DNA of 64,000 nt from Paramesorhizobium leguminum (GCF_003217235.1 NZ_QJTF01000005.1:124001-188000); one strand, 5' to 3'. Shown: positions 44,469-54,745, counted from the first letter of the stretch. The notes: a model not told the origin generated them from the letters alone. Translations and numbers: made by a program.

Positions 44469-45734
44469 TCAGGTATTCATGGAATCGAAGAACTCGCCAT
44501 TGCTCTTCGTCTGCTTCAACTTGTCGATCAGGAACTCGATCGCATCGGTCGTTCCCATCGGCGCAAGGATACGGCGCAACACGAAAATCTTCTGCAGATC
44601 CTGGCGAGGAACCAGCAAATCTTCCTTGCGTGTGCCGGACTTGAGAATATCCATCGCCGGGAAGATGCGCTTGTCAGCCACCTTGCGGTCGAGCACGATT
44701 TCGGAATTGCCGGTACCCTTGAACTCTTCAAAGATCACTTCATCCATGCGGCTGCCGGTATCGATCAGCGCCGTGGCTATGATGGTGAGCGATCCGCCTT
44801 CCTCGATATTACGAGCAGCGCCGAAGAAGCGCTTCGGGCGCTGCAGCGCATTGGCATCGACGCCGCCGGTGAGCACCTTGCCGGATGAAGGAACAACCGT
44901 GTTGTAAGCGCGACCGAGGCGCGTGATCGAATCGAGCAGGATCACAACATCGCGGCCATGTTCAACCAGCCGCTTCGCCTTCTCGATAACCATTTCCGCC
45001 ACCGCGACATGGCGTGATGCCGGTTCGTCGAATGTCGAGGAAACGACTTCGCCCTTCACCGAGCGCTGCATGTCGGTCACTTCTTCCGGGCGCTCGTCGA
45101 TCAGAAGCACGATCAGGTAGCATTCCGGGTGATTGGCCGTGATCGAATGCGCGATGTTCTGGAGAAGGACAGTCTTGCCGGTACGCGGCGGCGCGACGAT
45201 CAATCCGCGCTGCCCCTTGCCTAACGGCGCCACAAGATCAATCACGCGGGCGGAGTTATCCTTGGTCGTTGGATTATCCAACTCCATCTTGAACCGCTCA
45301 TCCGGATAAAGCGGCGTCAAATTGTCGAAATGGATCTTGTGACGGATTTTTTCCGGATCGTCGAAGTTGATCGTGTTGACCTTAAGCAGAGCGAAATAGC
45401 GCTCACCTTCCTTCGGGCCACGAATCGGTCCTTCTACCGTATCGCCCGTTTTCAAGGAAAATCGACGTATCTGCGACGGCGAAATATAGATATCGTCCGG
45501 CCCTGGCAGATAATTGGCATTGGCAGACCGCAGAAAGCCGAACCCGTCCTGCAGCACTTCGACGACGCCTTCGCCAATGATTTCCACCTCCTGCGAGGCA
45601 AGCTGCTTCAAAATCGCGAACATCAACTCCTGCTTGCGCATGACGCTCGCATTCTCCACTTCCAGCGTTTCCGCCAAAGCCAGGAGATCAACCGGGGTTT
45701 TGTTCTTTAGTTCTTGTAGTTTCATTTCCTGCAT
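44469..45734 (-). CDS. rho: Transcription termination factor Rho
   Basis: Rho is a hexameric RNA helicase that ends transcription. The 421-residue protein has the N-terminal RNA-binding cold-shock-like domain ([20 protein letters not shown], split in reading) and Walker [13 protein letters not shown] (about 178-189). The Q and R loops lie in [13 protein letters not shown]. The start is ATG 45734 (MQEMKL); ATG 45725 three codons later has the better GGAA spacing. Upstream 173 bp separate it from hemJ; autoregulation by a leader is possible but not visible. Confidence 0.96.
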   Translation of the reverse strand: MQEMKLQELKNKTPVDLLALAETLEVENASVMRKQELMFAILKQLASQEVEIIGEGVVEVLQDGFGFLRSANANYLPGPDDIYISPSQIRRFSLKTGDTVEGPIRGPKEGERYFALLKVNTINFDDPEKIRHKIHFDNLTPLYPDERFKMELDNPTTKDNSARVIDLVAPLGKGQRGLIVAPPRTGKTVLLQNIAHSITANHPECYLIVLLIDERPEEVTDMQRSVKGEVVSSTFDEPASRHVAVAEMVIEKAKRLVEHGRDVVILLDSITRLGRAYNTVVPSSGKVLTGGVDANALQRPKRFFGAARNIEEGGSLTIIATALIDTGSRMDEVIFEEFKGTGNSEIVLDRKVADKRIFPAMDILKSGTRKEDLLVPRQDLQKIFVLRRILAPMGTTDAIEFLIDKLKQTKSNGEFFDSMNT

Positions 45735-45907
45735 AGGTGCGAGGCTCGATTTCAGTGGGAAAGAAGAAGGGCAGTTGTTCGGAAGGAATGGCCATGAGGG
45801 TCACGGCCGGCATCGACAGTCTGCGATTCCATAAGGGAGGACCCTACCCATATCCTTTTGTGGAACATGGGACAAGTGCCAAGTTTGGGTTGAGATGGAA
45901 TTTGTTC

Positions 45908-46453
45908 TCAAAACGGCTTTACGATGACTAGAATAACGATGACTACCATCAGGACCGCCGGTACTTCATTCATTATGCGCCAATAGCGCGCCGATTTGGT
46001 GTTCTTGTCGGCGGCAAAGAGCCGGACAGCCTTGGCAAAATGGCCATGAACAGCCGAAAGCAACACGACCGCAAGAAGCTTGGCGTGCAGCCAACCGCCC
46101 GAAAACCCGAAGATCTTCCACGCCATCCATAGGCCCATGATCCATGTCACGGCCATTGCCGGATCGATGATGAAGCGCAGGAGCCGCTGTTCCATCACCT
46201 TGAAGGTTTCGGATTGCACCGAGCCTGGCTCCGCGGCGCAATGATAGACGAAAAGGCGCGGCAGATAGAGCATCCCCGCCATCCAGGCGATCACGGCAAT
46301 TACATGGATAGCTTTGATCCAAGGGTAAGCAGTTCCCGGATTCACGTGAAACATCAGCAGAAGCGCAGCGGCTACAATTGCGATTGCAACGACCGCGCGA
46401 ATAGCCGCTCTGCCGCCTGATGCGGCTGGATTTCCCGTCGGTAGATTGGTCAT
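45908..46453 (-). CDS. hemJ: Protoporphyrinogen oxidase HemJ
   Basis: HemJ oxidises protoporphyrinogen IX to protoporphyrin IX in the inner membrane. The 181-residue protein has about four to five hydrophobic helices. The family motif [22 protein letters not shown] (given as two parts: [22 protein letters not shown]) carries the conserved His. The N-terminus is extended by about 25 residues. The ATG overlaps the hemE stop by 4 bp. A 14/16 parS-like sequence at 46338 lies in its 5' coding part. Confidence 0.92.
   Translation of the reverse strand: MTNLPTGNPAASGGRAAIRAVVAIAIVAAALLLMFHVNPGTAYPWIKAIHVIAVIAWMAGMLYLPRLFVYHCAAEPGSVQSETFKVMEQRLLRFIIDPAMAVTWIMGLWMAWKIFGFSGGWLHAKLLAVVLLSAVHGHFAKAVRLFAADKNTKSARYWRIMNEVPAVLMVVIVILVIVKPF
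46338..46353. other. parS-like site, 14/16 (inside hemJ)
   Basis: GGATTCACGTGAAACA matches parS at 14 of 16 positions and keeps the central TTCACGTGAAACA. It encodes MFHVNP in hemJ on the minus strand. It is about 1.2 kb from the presumed origin. Confidence 0.55.
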
Positions 46454-47475
46454 ATTCTTGCTCCCCTCACCCGTTCAATCATGCGTTCCACGTGGCTGAT
46501 CGGTGCTTCCGGCGTGATACCATGGCCCAGATTGAAGATCAGTGGGCCTCCGCCCAAATTCTCCAGAATAGCCTCCACTCCCTCATCGAGAGCGGCGCCA
46601 CCAGCAACAAGCCGCAATGGATCGAGATTTCCCTGCACGGCTCCTTGCCCTTGCAATCCGGCAGCGAACGACAGCGGCACCGTCCAGTCAAGCCCCAGCA
46701 CGTTCACGCCGGTTCTTTCACGGTAGCCCGCATAAAGCGCCCCCGCCCCTTTCGGAAAGCCGACAATCACGGCTTCGGGATGTATCGCGCGCACCTTTTC
46801 CACGATCCGCGCTACGGGCTTCACACAGAACCGTTCGAATGAATGCTCGTCAAGCACGCCGGACCAGGAATCGAATATTTGTACCGCATCCGCGCCTGCA
46901 TCGAGCTGAGCGATCAGATGATCCGCCGAAGCTTCAGCCAAATCGCCCAGCAATTTGTCGAAAATATCGGGATGGCGATAAGCAAAGAGCCGCGCGGGCG
47001 CCTGATCCGGCGTGCCGTGGCCTGCGATCATATAGGTCGCCACCGTCCAGGGCGCGCCGCAGAAGCCGAGCAGCGTCGTTTCATCGGGCAGTTCCGCCCG
47101 CAGGCGTCGCACCGTCTCATAGACCGGCTCCAGCTGTTTTGTAGTGCCATCCGTCTCAAGGCGCAGGATGTCCTTGGCTTCTATCGGCGTCATTACCGGC
47201 CCGCGTCCTTCCTCAAAGCGCAAATCACGCCCAAGGGCATGTGGAACCACAAGGATATCGGAGAACAGGATTGCGGCGTCAAAACCGAACCTGCGGATAG
47301 GCTGTAAGGTAACCTCCACCGCCAGCTCTGGTGTGTAGCATAGATCGAGAAAACTTCCGGCGGTGCGACGCGTCTCCCGATATTCCGGCAGATAGCGTCC
47401 CGCTTGCCGCATCATCCAGATCGGTGGCGGAAAGATCGTTTCCCCACGCATCACTCTCAGTGCCTTACGTACCAT
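46450..47475 (-). CDS. hemE: Uroporphyrinogen decarboxylase
   Basis: HemE decarboxylates uroporphyrinogen III to coproporphyrinogen III. The 341-residue protein has the N-terminal [17 protein letters not shown] and [13 protein letters not shown] signature segments. The start ATG 47475 (MVRKALRV) has a GGGA before it; the frame goes on to 47514 without homology. It is the first gene left of the origin region, as in Caulobacter and many other alphaproteobacteria. hemJ overlaps its stop. Confidence 0.95.
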   Translation of the reverse strand: MVRKALRVMRGETIFPPPIWMMRQAGRYLPEYRETRRTAGSFLDLCYTPELAVEVTLQPIRRFGFDAAILFSDILVVPHALGRDLRFEEGRGPVMTPIEAKDILRLETDGTTKQLEPVYETVRRLRAELPDETTLLGFCGAPWTVATYMIAGHGTPDQAPARLFAYRHPDIFDKLLGDLAEASADHLIAQLDAGADAVQIFDSWSGVLDEHSFERFCVKPVARIVEKVRAIHPEAVIVGFPKGAGALYAGYRERTGVNVLGLDWTVPLSFAAGLQGQGAVQGNLDPLRLVAGGAALDEGVEAILENLGGGPLIFNLGHGITPEAPISHVERMIERVRGARI

Positions 47476-47515
47476 TATCCCGTCCTTGGCTCGAGTTTCC
47501 CCAGCCTCTTCCAAA

Positions 47516-47901
47516 AATGAAATCTTGAATTTTGGATTCTTCTGATTCTTAGAGTCTGTTTGTTCCGGGGATTAACAACGATGCTGGTTTTCCCCACAGA
47601 AAGAGCGATTTCCCAAAAGCGCGGGGACTAAATCACCCACAAAAGCGTAAAAAGCAATGACAAGCAGATTCAGTGAATGAATCGAGAGGCTTGCGCGTAA
47701 TGGAACAAGCCTTCAGGCTGTGGAGAAGCTGGGGTAAATTGCGCCGGAATATCCAGGCTGGATGCTTCGTCCACATGCCGCTTGGGTGCATTTCCACAGC
47801 CGGGCTCGCTGTGGATGACTTGCCAAGTTTCCCCGGGGCTGGCATCCATTGACCTCGATCCCCGGTGTTTACCCACAGTCTTCAACAGGAGCGGCAAAAA
47901 C
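47516..47901. other. Probable chromosomal replication origin (oriC)
   Basis: About 390 bp between hemE and the PPSR gene. An AT-rich segment (47516-47565) is followed by a cluster of DnaA-box-like nonamers. 8/9 matches to TTATCCACA lie at 47719-47727 (minus), 47810-47818 (minus) and 47869-47877 (plus). 7/9 matches lie at 47590, 47633, 47767 and 47790. Gene direction reverses here, and parS sites and parAB are close. Alphaproteobacterial origins are known next to hemE (Caulobacter). The exact limits are inferred. Confidence 0.8.
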
Positions 47902-48726
47902 TTGGGTGTAAAACCGCTTTCCTACTTCCATCTTCATCTGATTTCAGATGCGACCGGAGAGACTCTCCTTGCCGCGGGACGCGCGGCGGCGGCGCAATAT
48001 GCCAATGCGCGAGCGATCGAGCATATCTATCCGCTGATCCGCACAGAGAAGCAGTTGCGAAAAGTACTCGCCGATATCGATGCGGAACCGGGTATCGTCC
48101 TCTATACGATTGTCGATCAGAAACTCGCGTCGATCATCGATTCAACATGCGCGGCCATGGGTGTGCCATCCGTCTCGGTGCTTGAGCCGGTGCTCACTAC
48201 GTTCCAGTCCTATCTGGGCGCGCCCGCGCACCGCCGCGCCAGCGCGCAACATGTGCTCAACGCCGATTATTTCCGCCGCATCGATGCGCTTAATTTCACG
48301 ATGGAGCACGATGATGGGCAATTGCCGCTCGACATGAACGAGGCGGACGTTATCCTGATCGGTATTTCCCGGACGTCGAAGACCCCGACGAGCATCTATC
48401 TTGCCAATCGAGGCGTGAAGACCGCCAATATTCCCATCGTTCCCGGCATTCCTATTCCCGAGGCGCTTGTCGCCGCGACAAAGCCGCTGATCGTCGGCTT
48501 GATAGCGAGTGCCGAACGCATCTCGCAGATCCGTCAGAACAGAATCATGGGAACCTCGCCCGGCTACGATGTGGAACATTATACCGATCGCGCCAATATA
48601 TCCGAGGAGCTGACCTATGCCCGCAACATCTGCGCGCGCCATGGCTGGCCGATGATCGATGTGACGCGCCGCTCGATCGAGGAAACGGCTGCCGCTATCC
48701 TTGCCCTTCGCCCGCGAAGCCGGTAA
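47902..48726 (+). CDS. PPSR family regulator (DUF299, phosphoenolpyruvate synthase/PPDK regulatory kinase-phosphotransferase)
   Basis: This bifunctional protein reversibly phosphorylates PEP synthase or pyruvate phosphate dikinase. The roughly 274-residue protein begins [14 protein letters not shown] and has the P-loop-like [15 protein letters not shown] (about 149-163) of the family. The start is taken as TTG 47902, with AGGAG ten bases before it, since homology begins two residues later. No ATG fits, and the frame further upstream runs through the DnaA boxes. It is followed by maf, aroE and coaE in one line, the usual order right of alphaproteobacterial origins. Confidence 0.9.
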   Translation: MGVKPLSYFHLHLISDATGETLLAAGRAAAAQYANARAIEHIYPLIRTEKQLRKVLADIDAEPGIVLYTIVDQKLASIIDSTCAAMGVPSVSVLEPVLTTFQSYLGAPAHRRASAQHVLNADYFRRIDALNFTMEHDDGQLPLDMNEADVILIGISRTSKTPTSIYLANRGVKTANIPIVPGIPIPEALVAATKPLIVGLIASAERISQIRQNRIMGTSPGYDVEHYTDRANISEELTYARNICARHGWPMIDVTRRSIEETAAAILALRPRSR

Positions 48727-48750
48727 CCAGATTTAAGCTGAGGAACAGTC

Positions 48751-49350
48751 ATGACGATAGAAATCCTTCTGGCATCCAAAAGTCCGTTTCGCGCCGCCCT
48801 CATGAAAAATGCCGGGCTGGCTTTCAAAGCAATCGAAGCGAAGATCGACGAACGCGCCGTGGAAGCGACATTCAACGGCAGCGGCGCCACGCCGGAGGAT
48901 ATCGCCCTGGTCCTGGGAGAAGCGAAGGCGCTCGATGTCAGCTCTCGCTATCCGGATGCGCTGGTTATTGGTTGCGACCAGACCTTGTCGCTGGAGGACG
49001 AAGTTTTCCATAAGCCGGCGGATATGGATGCCGCGCGCCGCCAGCTTCTGAAATTGTCCGGCAAGACTCATGAACTCAACAGCGCGGTGGTGATCGCGCG
49101 TGGCGGCGCGCCCATCTGGCGGCATGTCGCCGTGGCGCGGATGACCATGCGCGCCCTCGATCCGGGTTTCATTGGCCGCTATCTCGCCCATGCTGGTGAA
49201 GCCGCGCTTTCGAGCGTCGGCGCCTATCAGATCGAAGGCCTGGGTCTCCAGCTCTTCGAGAAAATCGACGGCGATTATTTTACAATCGTCGGCTTGCCGA
49301 TGCTGCCGCTTCTGGCTGAACTGCGCAAAACCGGGGCTATCGATGGCTGA
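48751..49350 (+). CDS. Maf-family nucleotide pyrophosphatase
   Basis: This is a 199-residue Maf-like protein that hydrolyses non-canonical or modified nucleoside triphosphates. The N-terminal [17 protein letters not shown] (about 5-21) and [10 protein letters not shown] match the family. Its end overlaps aroE by 8 bp. The ribosome-binding site is GAGGAA. The group (YhdE, YceF or another) cannot be decided by eye. It is cotranscribed with aroE and coaE. Confidence 0.92.
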   Translation: MTIEILLASKSPFRAALMKNAGLAFKAIEAKIDERAVEATFNGSGATPEDIALVLGEAKALDVSSRYPDALVIGCDQTLSLEDEVFHKPADMDAARRQLLKLSGKTHELNSAVVIARGGAPIWRHVAVARMTMRALDPGFIGRYLAHAGEAALSSVGAYQIEGLGLQLFEKIDGDYFTIVGLPMLPLLAELRKTGAIDG

Positions 49351-50200
49351 GCCCTTTGAACCCATCCGGGCATTCGTCACCGGTTTTCCCATAAAGCACT
49401 CCCGCTCGCCGTTGATTCATGGATTCTGGCTGAATGCGCATGGGCTGCGCGGCTCCTATGAAGCAATAGAAATCGCGCCGGAAAATTTTTCGGTATTCGC
49501 CGCAAGTTTGCGGGAAATGGGCTATGCGGGCGGCAATGTCACGATCCCGCACAAGGAAACGGCATTCGCGCTTTGCGAAAGCCACGATACGGCGGCAAGC
49601 GCCATCGGCGCGGTCAACACGCTCTGGTTCGAGAATGGCCGGCTCATTGGCGGCAACACCGATGCTTATGGCTTTGCCGCCAATCTGGATGAATTTGCGA
49701 GCGGTTGGGACAATGCGGATACAGCGCTCGTGCTGGGCGCGGGGGGCGCCAGCCGCGCCATCGTTCACGCGCTGAAAAGCCGGGGCTTCCAGCAGATCCA
49801 TATCGTTAACCGCACTCTTTCCCGCGCGACGGAACTGGCGGATCATTTCGGCGCGGGCGTATTCGCTCATTCTTTGGAGAAAGCGCAGGAGCTTGTGCCG
49901 GCCTCCGGCGTCATCGTCAACACCACGCCGCTCGGCATGGAAGGCCATGCCGGGGAGGAAATGGCGCTCGATTTCACGAAGGCCGACCCGAAAACGATCG
50001 TTACCGATATCGTCTATGTGCCGCTGGAGACGCCATTCCTCATTGCCGCCCGCATGGCAGGTCTGAAAACCGTCGATGGTTTGGGAATGCTCTTGCATCA
50101 AGCAGTTCCGGGTTTCGAGCATTGGTTCGGCGTGCGCCCGCGCGTGACGCCGGAGCTGCGCGCCCATATTCTTAGCCATATGGAAAAGGCGTCCAAATGA
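49343..50200 (+). CDS. aroE: Shikimate dehydrogenase (NADP+)
   Basis: This enzyme reduces 3-dehydroshikimate to shikimate. The 285-residue protein has [12 protein letters not shown] (shikimate site, about 18-29), NVTIPHKE, the NADP-binding GAGGASRAI and NTTPLGM. The frame opens 57 codons earlier inside maf, but homology begins at MAEPFEP (49343), which overlaps maf by 8 bp. coaE overlaps its end by 4 bp. The other shikimate genes aroK/aroB are 26 kb away. Confidence 0.95.
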   Translation: MAEPFEPIRAFVTGFPIKHSRSPLIHGFWLNAHGLRGSYEAIEIAPENFSVFAASLREMGYAGGNVTIPHKETAFALCESHDTAASAIGAVNTLWFENGRLIGGNTDAYGFAANLDEFASGWDNADTALVLGAGGASRAIVHALKSRGFQQIHIVNRTLSRATELADHFGAGVFAHSLEKAQELVPASGVIVNTTPLGMEGHAGEEMALDFTKADPKTIVTDIVYVPLETPFLIAARMAGLKTVDGLGMLLHQAVPGFEHWFGVRPRVTPELRAHILSHMEKASK

Positions 50201-50790
50201 TTATCCTTGGGCTGACCGGGTCCATCGGCATGGGAAAATCGACCACCGCGCAAATGTTCGCCGATGCCGGCATTCCCGTCCAAAGCTCCGATGAAACCGT
50301 GCACCGGCTCTATGCCGGTCGCGCCGCGCCGTTGATCGAGGCGGCCTTTCCCGGCGCGACAGCGGAAAACGGCGTGGATAGGGAAAAGCTCTCTGCCGCC
50401 GTGCTGGGAAATCCGGAAGCGATGGCAAGGCTGGAGGCCATCATCCATCCCCTCGTCTGGGAAGAACAGCAGGCTTTCCTTGAAAAAGCCCGGGCCGCCG
50501 GCGCGGACATGGTTGTCCTCGATATCCCGCTTCTTTTCGAGACCGGCGGTGAAACCCGCGTCGACAAAGTGATTGTCGTTTCAGCCGCGCCGGAAATTCA
50601 GCGCCGGCGCGTGTTGGCCCGGCCGGGCATGACTGAGGCCAAGCTTGATTCCATCCTTGCCCGCCAGACGCCGGACGCTGAAAAGCGCAAGCGGGCAGAT
50701 TTTATTATCGACACCGGCAAAGGTTTCGATGCTGCGCGGGCCGACGTGGCGGAGATCATCCGCCATTTGAGGGAACAGAGCCTTGGATAA
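50197..50790 (+). CDS. coaE: Dephospho-CoA kinase
   Basis: CoaE does the last step of CoA synthesis and phosphorylates dephospho-CoA. The 197-residue protein has the P-loop [13 protein letters not shown] near residues 5-17 and a lid region [14 protein letters not shown]. It is coupled to aroE by ATGA. coaA is at the right end of the window, and dnaQ follows after 70 bp. Confidence 0.94.
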   Translation: MIILGLTGSIGMGKSTTAQMFADAGIPVQSSDETVHRLYAGRAAPLIEAAFPGATAENGVDREKLSAAVLGNPEAMARLEAIIHPLVWEEQQAFLEKARAAGADMVVLDIPLLFETGGETRVDKVIVVSAAPEIQRRRVLARPGMTEAKLDSILARQTPDAEKRKRADFIIDTGKGFDAARADVAEIIRHLREQSLG

Positions 50791-50862
50791 GGGCATTGCC
50801 GCGCTTGCAAGCGGTCACCCGCTTTTCGTATCTGATGAGCTAAGATTGTTTTTGAAAGTGTG

Positions 50863-51600
50863 ATGCCCATGCGAGAGATCGTATTCGACACCGAAACGAC
50901 CGGCCTCGACCGGCTTGCGGATCGAGTCATCGAAATCGGCGGCGTCGAACTGGTCAATCGCTTCCCGACGGGCCGCACCTTTCATGTCTATATCAATCCG
51001 CAAGGCCGGGCCATTCACCCGGACGCACTCGCAGTCCACGGCATCGGCATAGAGAAGCTTGCCGACAAGCCGGCCTTTCCCGAAATAGTCAATGATTTCC
51101 TGAATTTTTTCGATGGCGCCCGGCTGGTCGCGCATAATGCGATGTTCGACCTCGGCTTCATCAACGCCGAACTGGAGCGTGCCGGCCAAGCTCCTATCCC
51201 AACGGAGCGGGTGGTGGATACGCTTGCGCTTGCCCGCCGCCGCCATCCGATGGGTCCCAATTCGCTTGATGCGCTCTGCCGGCGCTACGGCATCGACAAC
51301 AGCCGCCGCACCCTGCACGGCGCGCTCCTTGATTCGGAAATCCTGGCGGAAGTTTATATTGAGCTGATCGGTGGCAAGCAGGCCGCCTTGGGCCTGACGG
51401 TCGAGAGCACAAACCGCGGAGCGGGCACGGTCCAGCAGGAAACCATCGTCATCATCGGCGGACGCGATCAGCCGCTGCCTCCCCGTTTGTCGGCGGTGGA
51501 AGAGGCGGCCCATGCCGCGCTGGTCGAAAAAATCGGCACGAAAGCGATCTGGGCTAAATTTGCCGCGGATGCTGATGCTGATGCTGATGCTGCGGAATAA
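50863..51600 (+). CDS. dnaQ: DNA polymerase III subunit epsilon (proofreading exonuclease)
   Basis: This is the 3'-5' exonuclease of the replicative polymerase. The roughly 245-residue protein has ExoI FDTETTGLD (about 8-16), ExoII AHNAMFDLGFIN and ExoIII HGALLDSEILAEVY. The last residues are a run of Asp-Ala pairs encoded by a GATGCT repeat (51567-51594), a possible slippage site. ATG 50863 or 50869 may be the start; a GTG at 50860 precedes. A two-way terminator separates it from secB. Confidence 0.93.
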   Translation: MPMREIVFDTETTGLDRLADRVIEIGGVELVNRFPTGRTFHVYINPQGRAIHPDALAVHGIGIEKLADKPAFPEIVNDFLNFFDGARLVAHNAMFDLGFINAELERAGQAPIPTERVVDTLALARRRHPMGPNSLDALCRRYGIDNSRRTLHGALLDSEILAEVYIELIGGKQAALGLTVESTNRGAGTVQQETIVIIGGRDQPLPPRLSAVEEAAHAALVEKIGTKAIWAKFAADADADADAAE

Positions 51601-51612
51601 AAGCTAACTTCA

Positions 51613-51647
51613 AAAAAAAGCCCGGTTCACTTTCGGCCGGGCTTTTT
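51613..51647. terminator. Bidirectional intrinsic terminator (dnaQ/secB)
   Basis: AAAAAGCCCGG...CCGGGCTTTTT with a short loop; A-run on one side and T-run on the other, so it works for both convergent genes. Confidence 0.93.
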
Positions 51648-51665
51648 CCTATGAGTTGAAAAAAC

Positions 51666-52181
51666 TCAGCTTTTGACAGCTGATTTGGCCTGTTCCTCGG
51701 CCATGCGCTGCTGGAACATCTGCGCGAAATCGATTGGGTCGATCATCAGCGGCGGGAAGCCGCCGTTGCGCGTTGCCTCGGCGATGATCTGGCGGGCGAA
51801 CGGGAAGAGCAGTCGCGGGCACTCGATGAACAGAAGCGGCAGCACGTGCTCCTGCGGGAAGCCCTGGATGTGGAAGGCGCCCCCATAGACGAGCTCGACG
51901 TTGAAAAGCACATCTTTGCCCTCGCCGGCGCGCGCGCTCAACGTCAGCACGACATCGAATTCGTTCTCGCCGATCGGATTGGCGGCGACATTGACATTGA
52001 TGTTGATCGCGGGCGCCTTTTCACGCGGACGCAGTGAAAGCGGCGCGCCGGGGCTTTCGAAGGAAAGATCCTTCACATATTGCGCCAGGATGCTCAGCGA
52101 AGGCTCGGAGGCCGCGCCGGAACCGTTGCCATTTTTTGCTTCGCCAGCATTGGAATTCGTTGCGCTCGGCGTTTTTGCCAT
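51666..52181 (-). CDS. secB: Protein-export chaperone SecB
   Basis: SecB keeps preproteins unfolded and hands them to SecA. The roughly 171-residue protein has an N-terminal Asn/Gly-rich stretch, then [27 protein letters not shown]-like (here [11 protein letters not shown]), [16 protein letters not shown] and [12 protein letters not shown], all typical. The start MAKTPSA at 52181 is used; the frame upstream lacks homology. It is convergent with dnaQ and about 80 bp from fxsA on the same strand. Confidence 0.95.
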   Translation of the reverse strand: MAKTPSATNSNAGEAKNGNGSGAASEPSLSILAQYVKDLSFESPGAPLSLRPREKAPAININVNVAANPIGENEFDVVLTLSARAGEGKDVLFNVELVYGGAFHIQGFPQEHVLPLLFIECPRLLFPFARQIIAEATRNGGFPPLMIDPIDFAQMFQQRMAEEQAKSAVKS

Positions 52182-52286
52182 CGTCTGAGACCTTTTCTCT
52201 GGAATGGCCATTATGGCCCTTAACTCAAGATTCGCCCTAACATGTGGGCTTCCATGAGGCAATGGCACAGGAAATTCAAGCTGTGG

Positions 52287-52832
52287 CTATTCCTTGCCGC
52301 CTCGCCAGGGCGAATTGCGATCGGGCTTATGTGAATAATCGTCGGGCGTGAGATCGATGACCTGATCGCGCGGTTTGCTTGTTTGCGGACCCTGCCCGTG
52401 GCGCGTAGTCTTCACGGTAACGATGATACGGCTACGAACGAGATACCGCCACACGAAATCGCGAACCGGCGGTATGAACAGCAGAAGCCCGAGAATATCC
52501 GTGAAAAAGCCGGGAATGAGGAGCAGGATGGCCGCCACGACCAGCATCGCTCCATGCACCAGTTCCCGGTCGGGAACGCGTCCGGCGCTCGCTTCCGCGC
52601 GGATCCTTTGCAGAAGACTGAAGCCTTGCACGCGCAACAGATATAGGCCCAGCATGGCGCCAAGCAGCACGAGGCCGAGGGTCGGAAGAACGCCGATATG
52701 GCTGCCGACGATCACGAAGCCTGCGATTTCCACGAATGGCAACGCCAAGAGGATAAGCGCAGTGGGAGAAAATGGCACGGTGATGCTGACCTTTCCGTTG
52801 GAAAACGTGATCTGGAAAGAGAATCCTTCCAT
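52287..52832 (-). CDS. FxsA family membrane protein
   Basis: This is a 181-residue protein with three to four hydrophobic helices and the FxsA family pattern PFVEIAGFVIVG, LGLVLLGAMLGLYLLR, and PGFFTDILGLLLFIPPVR. The last helix block precedes a hydrophilic tail. FxsA in E. coli affects phage T7 exclusion; the general role is unknown. It is divergent from the Tim44-like gene, with 140 bp between. Confidence 0.88.
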   Translation of the reverse strand: MEGFSFQITFSNGKVSITVPFSPTALILLALPFVEIAGFVIVGSHIGVLPTLGLVLLGAMLGLYLLRVQGFSLLQRIRAEASAGRVPDRELVHGAMLVVAAILLLIPGFFTDILGLLLFIPPVRDFVWRYLVRSRIIVTVKTTRHGQGPQTSKPRDQVIDLTPDDYSHKPDRNSPWRGGKE

Positions 52833-52972
52833 ATCCCCCTAGAATTGGGATCGGCATTTGAATGATGCAACTCATCAGACTATATGTTTTTCAAACTAGA
52901 TTGCAATTTCGGTGGTGAATCGCGAAACATGCCGGTTCCGATCCCATTGTTGGCAGATGAATTGGCGGGCCT

Positions 52973-53710
52973 ATGGAATTTTTCGATTTCGGGACGATTT
53001 TTTTCTTCGTGGCGGCGGTGATCATCTTCCTGCAGCTGCGGAATGTTCTTGGCCGCCGCACAGGCAGCGAGCGTCCGCCCTTCGATCCCTATTCCCCCCG
53101 CACGGGAGATCCGGCGAAGGGCGCTCCTAATAACGACAATGGCAATGTTGCCAATAACGACACCGTTGTCGCTCTGCCGCGTCGGACCGATCCGGCGGAT
53201 AAAAACGCGGCGGCAAAAAACTTTGCCGATATCGACGCGGTCTCGCCCGCGGGCACGCCGCTCAATGAGGGCTTGCGCGCCATCAGCGCCGCTGATTCCT
53301 CTTTCGAGCCCAAGCGTTTCCTCGAAGGCGCGAAAATGGCTTATGAGATGATCGTCACGTCTTTTGCCGATGGCGACCGCAAGGCGCTGAAGACCCTTCT
53401 CGCCAAGGACGTCTATGAGGGCTTTGTCTCCGCCATCACCGAGCGGGAGGCCAAGGGAGAAAAGCTGAACTCATCTTTCGTCGGCATCGGCAAGGCGGAT
53501 ATCGTCGGCGCGGAAATGAAGGGCAGCGATGCCCACGTCACGGTTCGCATCGTCAGCCAGATGATTTCCGCCACGCTGGACAAGGATGGCAAGGTTATCG
53601 ATGGCGATCCGGATGCGGTAGTCGAGATCAAGGATGTCTGGACCTTCGCGCGGGATACCCGCTCCCGTGATCCAAACTGGAAGCTGGTTGCGACGGAAGC
53701 CGAAGATTGA
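52973..53710 (+). CDS. Tim44/TimA-like domain protein
   Basis: This is a 245-residue inner-membrane protein. An N-terminal helix (DFGTIFFFVAAVIIFLQL) is followed by a hydrophilic Asn/Asp-rich linker and a C-terminal Tim44-like domain (from about 105), with FLEGAKMAYEMIVTSFADGD and VYEGFVSAI. Alphaproteobacterial Tim44-like proteins are relatives of the mitochondrial import factor; their bacterial job is unclear. mltA starts 10 bp after its stop, so a link with the cell envelope is likely. Confidence 0.9.
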   Translation: MEFFDFGTIFFFVAAVIIFLQLRNVLGRRTGSERPPFDPYSPRTGDPAKGAPNNDNGNVANNDTVVALPRRTDPADKNAAAKNFADIDAVSPAGTPLNEGLRAISAADSSFEPKRFLEGAKMAYEMIVTSFADGDRKALKTLLAKDVYEGFVSAITEREAKGEKLNSSFVGIGKADIVGAEMKGSDAHVTVRIVSQMISATLDKDGKVIDGDPDAVVEIKDVWTFARDTRSRDPNWKLVATEAED

Positions 53711-53719
53711 CAGGGGACG

Positions 53720-54745
53720 ATGCTTTCGCGGCTTTTCACGCCCGTGACCTATGCGGATTGTCCGGGCTGGCCTGAGGATGACCATGCAGCCGCCTTTGCG
53801 GCTTTCCGCCGCTCAAGCTTTCGTGTGCTGGAAAAGCCTTATCGCAGCGGTGCTCTCGGCATCACGTTTGAAGCGCTCGCGCCTATTTTCACCGCCGCGC
53901 GCGCGGATAACGGCAAGGCGCCCCGCGATTTCTTCGAAACGTATTTCCTTCCCTGTCTCATCCAGCCTGAAAATGGCGGAAAGGGCTTCGTCACCGGCTT
54001 TTATGAACCGGAAATCACCGCCTCCCCGGTAAAAACCGGGCGATTTCGCGTTCCATTTTATCGGGAACCCGACGATCTTGCAAAAAGCGGGGCCACTGAA
54101 TATCACGACCGCCGCGCAATCGAGACAGGCGCGCTCGACGGACACAACCTCGAAATCGCCTATGTTGAGCATCGGGTTGATGCCTTCTTCGCCCATGTGC
54201 AGGGCGCGGCGCGATTGAATATGCCTGATGGCGCCGTGAAACGCATCACTTATGCCGCGAAATCCGGCCATCCATTCACCGGCCCGGGGCGGACATTGGT
54301 CGAGCTTGGCGAATTGCCGGAGCGGCAAGTGACCATGCAATCGATCCGCGCATGGCTCGCCAGAAATCCGCACCGTATCGATGAAATACTCTGGCGCAAC
54401 CGCTCCTACATTTTCTTTCGCGAGGCCCCTGGTGAGGAACCGGAGCTTGGTCCCATCGCCGCCGCCAAGGTGCCGCTCACGCCGGGCCGCTCCATTGCCG
54501 TTGACCGCCTGCTCCATACGTTTGGTACGCCCTTCTTCATCGACGCGTCGGATTTGGGAGCTTTCGAACCCGGCAATCCCACAGGGTTTCGCCGCCTGAT
54601 GATCGCGCAGGATACCGGCTCTGCCATCATTGGCCCCGCGCGCGGTGATCTTTTTACCGGTTCGGGCGATGCGGCAGGCGAAATCGCCGGCGTAATTCGT
54701 AACCAGGCCGATTTTTATGTGCTGGTGCCGCGCGCGCTGTTATAA
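53720..54745 (+). CDS. mltA: Membrane-bound lytic transglycosylase A family (MltA)
   Basis: This is a peptidoglycan lytic transglycosylase of 341 residues. The family segments are FVTGFYEPEI, then VFFREAPGEEP-like (here IFFREAPGEEP), and the C-terminal 3D domain with FIDASDLG and the catalytic-region Asp in AQDTGSAIIGP and GDLFTGSGDAAGEIAG. No obvious signal peptide or lipobox is present in the first residues (MLSRLFTPVTYADCPGW), which is odd for a wall enzyme though frequent among rhizobial forms. It is cotranscribed with the Tim44-like gene. Confidence 0.9.
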   Translation: MLSRLFTPVTYADCPGWPEDDHAAAFAAFRRSSFRVLEKPYRSGALGITFEALAPIFTAARADNGKAPRDFFETYFLPCLIQPENGGKGFVTGFYEPEITASPVKTGRFRVPFYREPDDLAKSGATEYHDRRAIETGALDGHNLEIAYVEHRVDAFFAHVQGAARLNMPDGAVKRITYAAKSGHPFTGPGRTLVELGELPERQVTMQSIRAWLARNPHRIDEILWRNRSYIFFREAPGEEPELGPIAAAKVPLTPGRSIAVDRLLHTFGTPFFIDASDLGAFEPGNPTGFRRLMIAQDTGSAIIGPARGDLFTGSGDAAGEIAGVIRNQADFYVLVPRALL

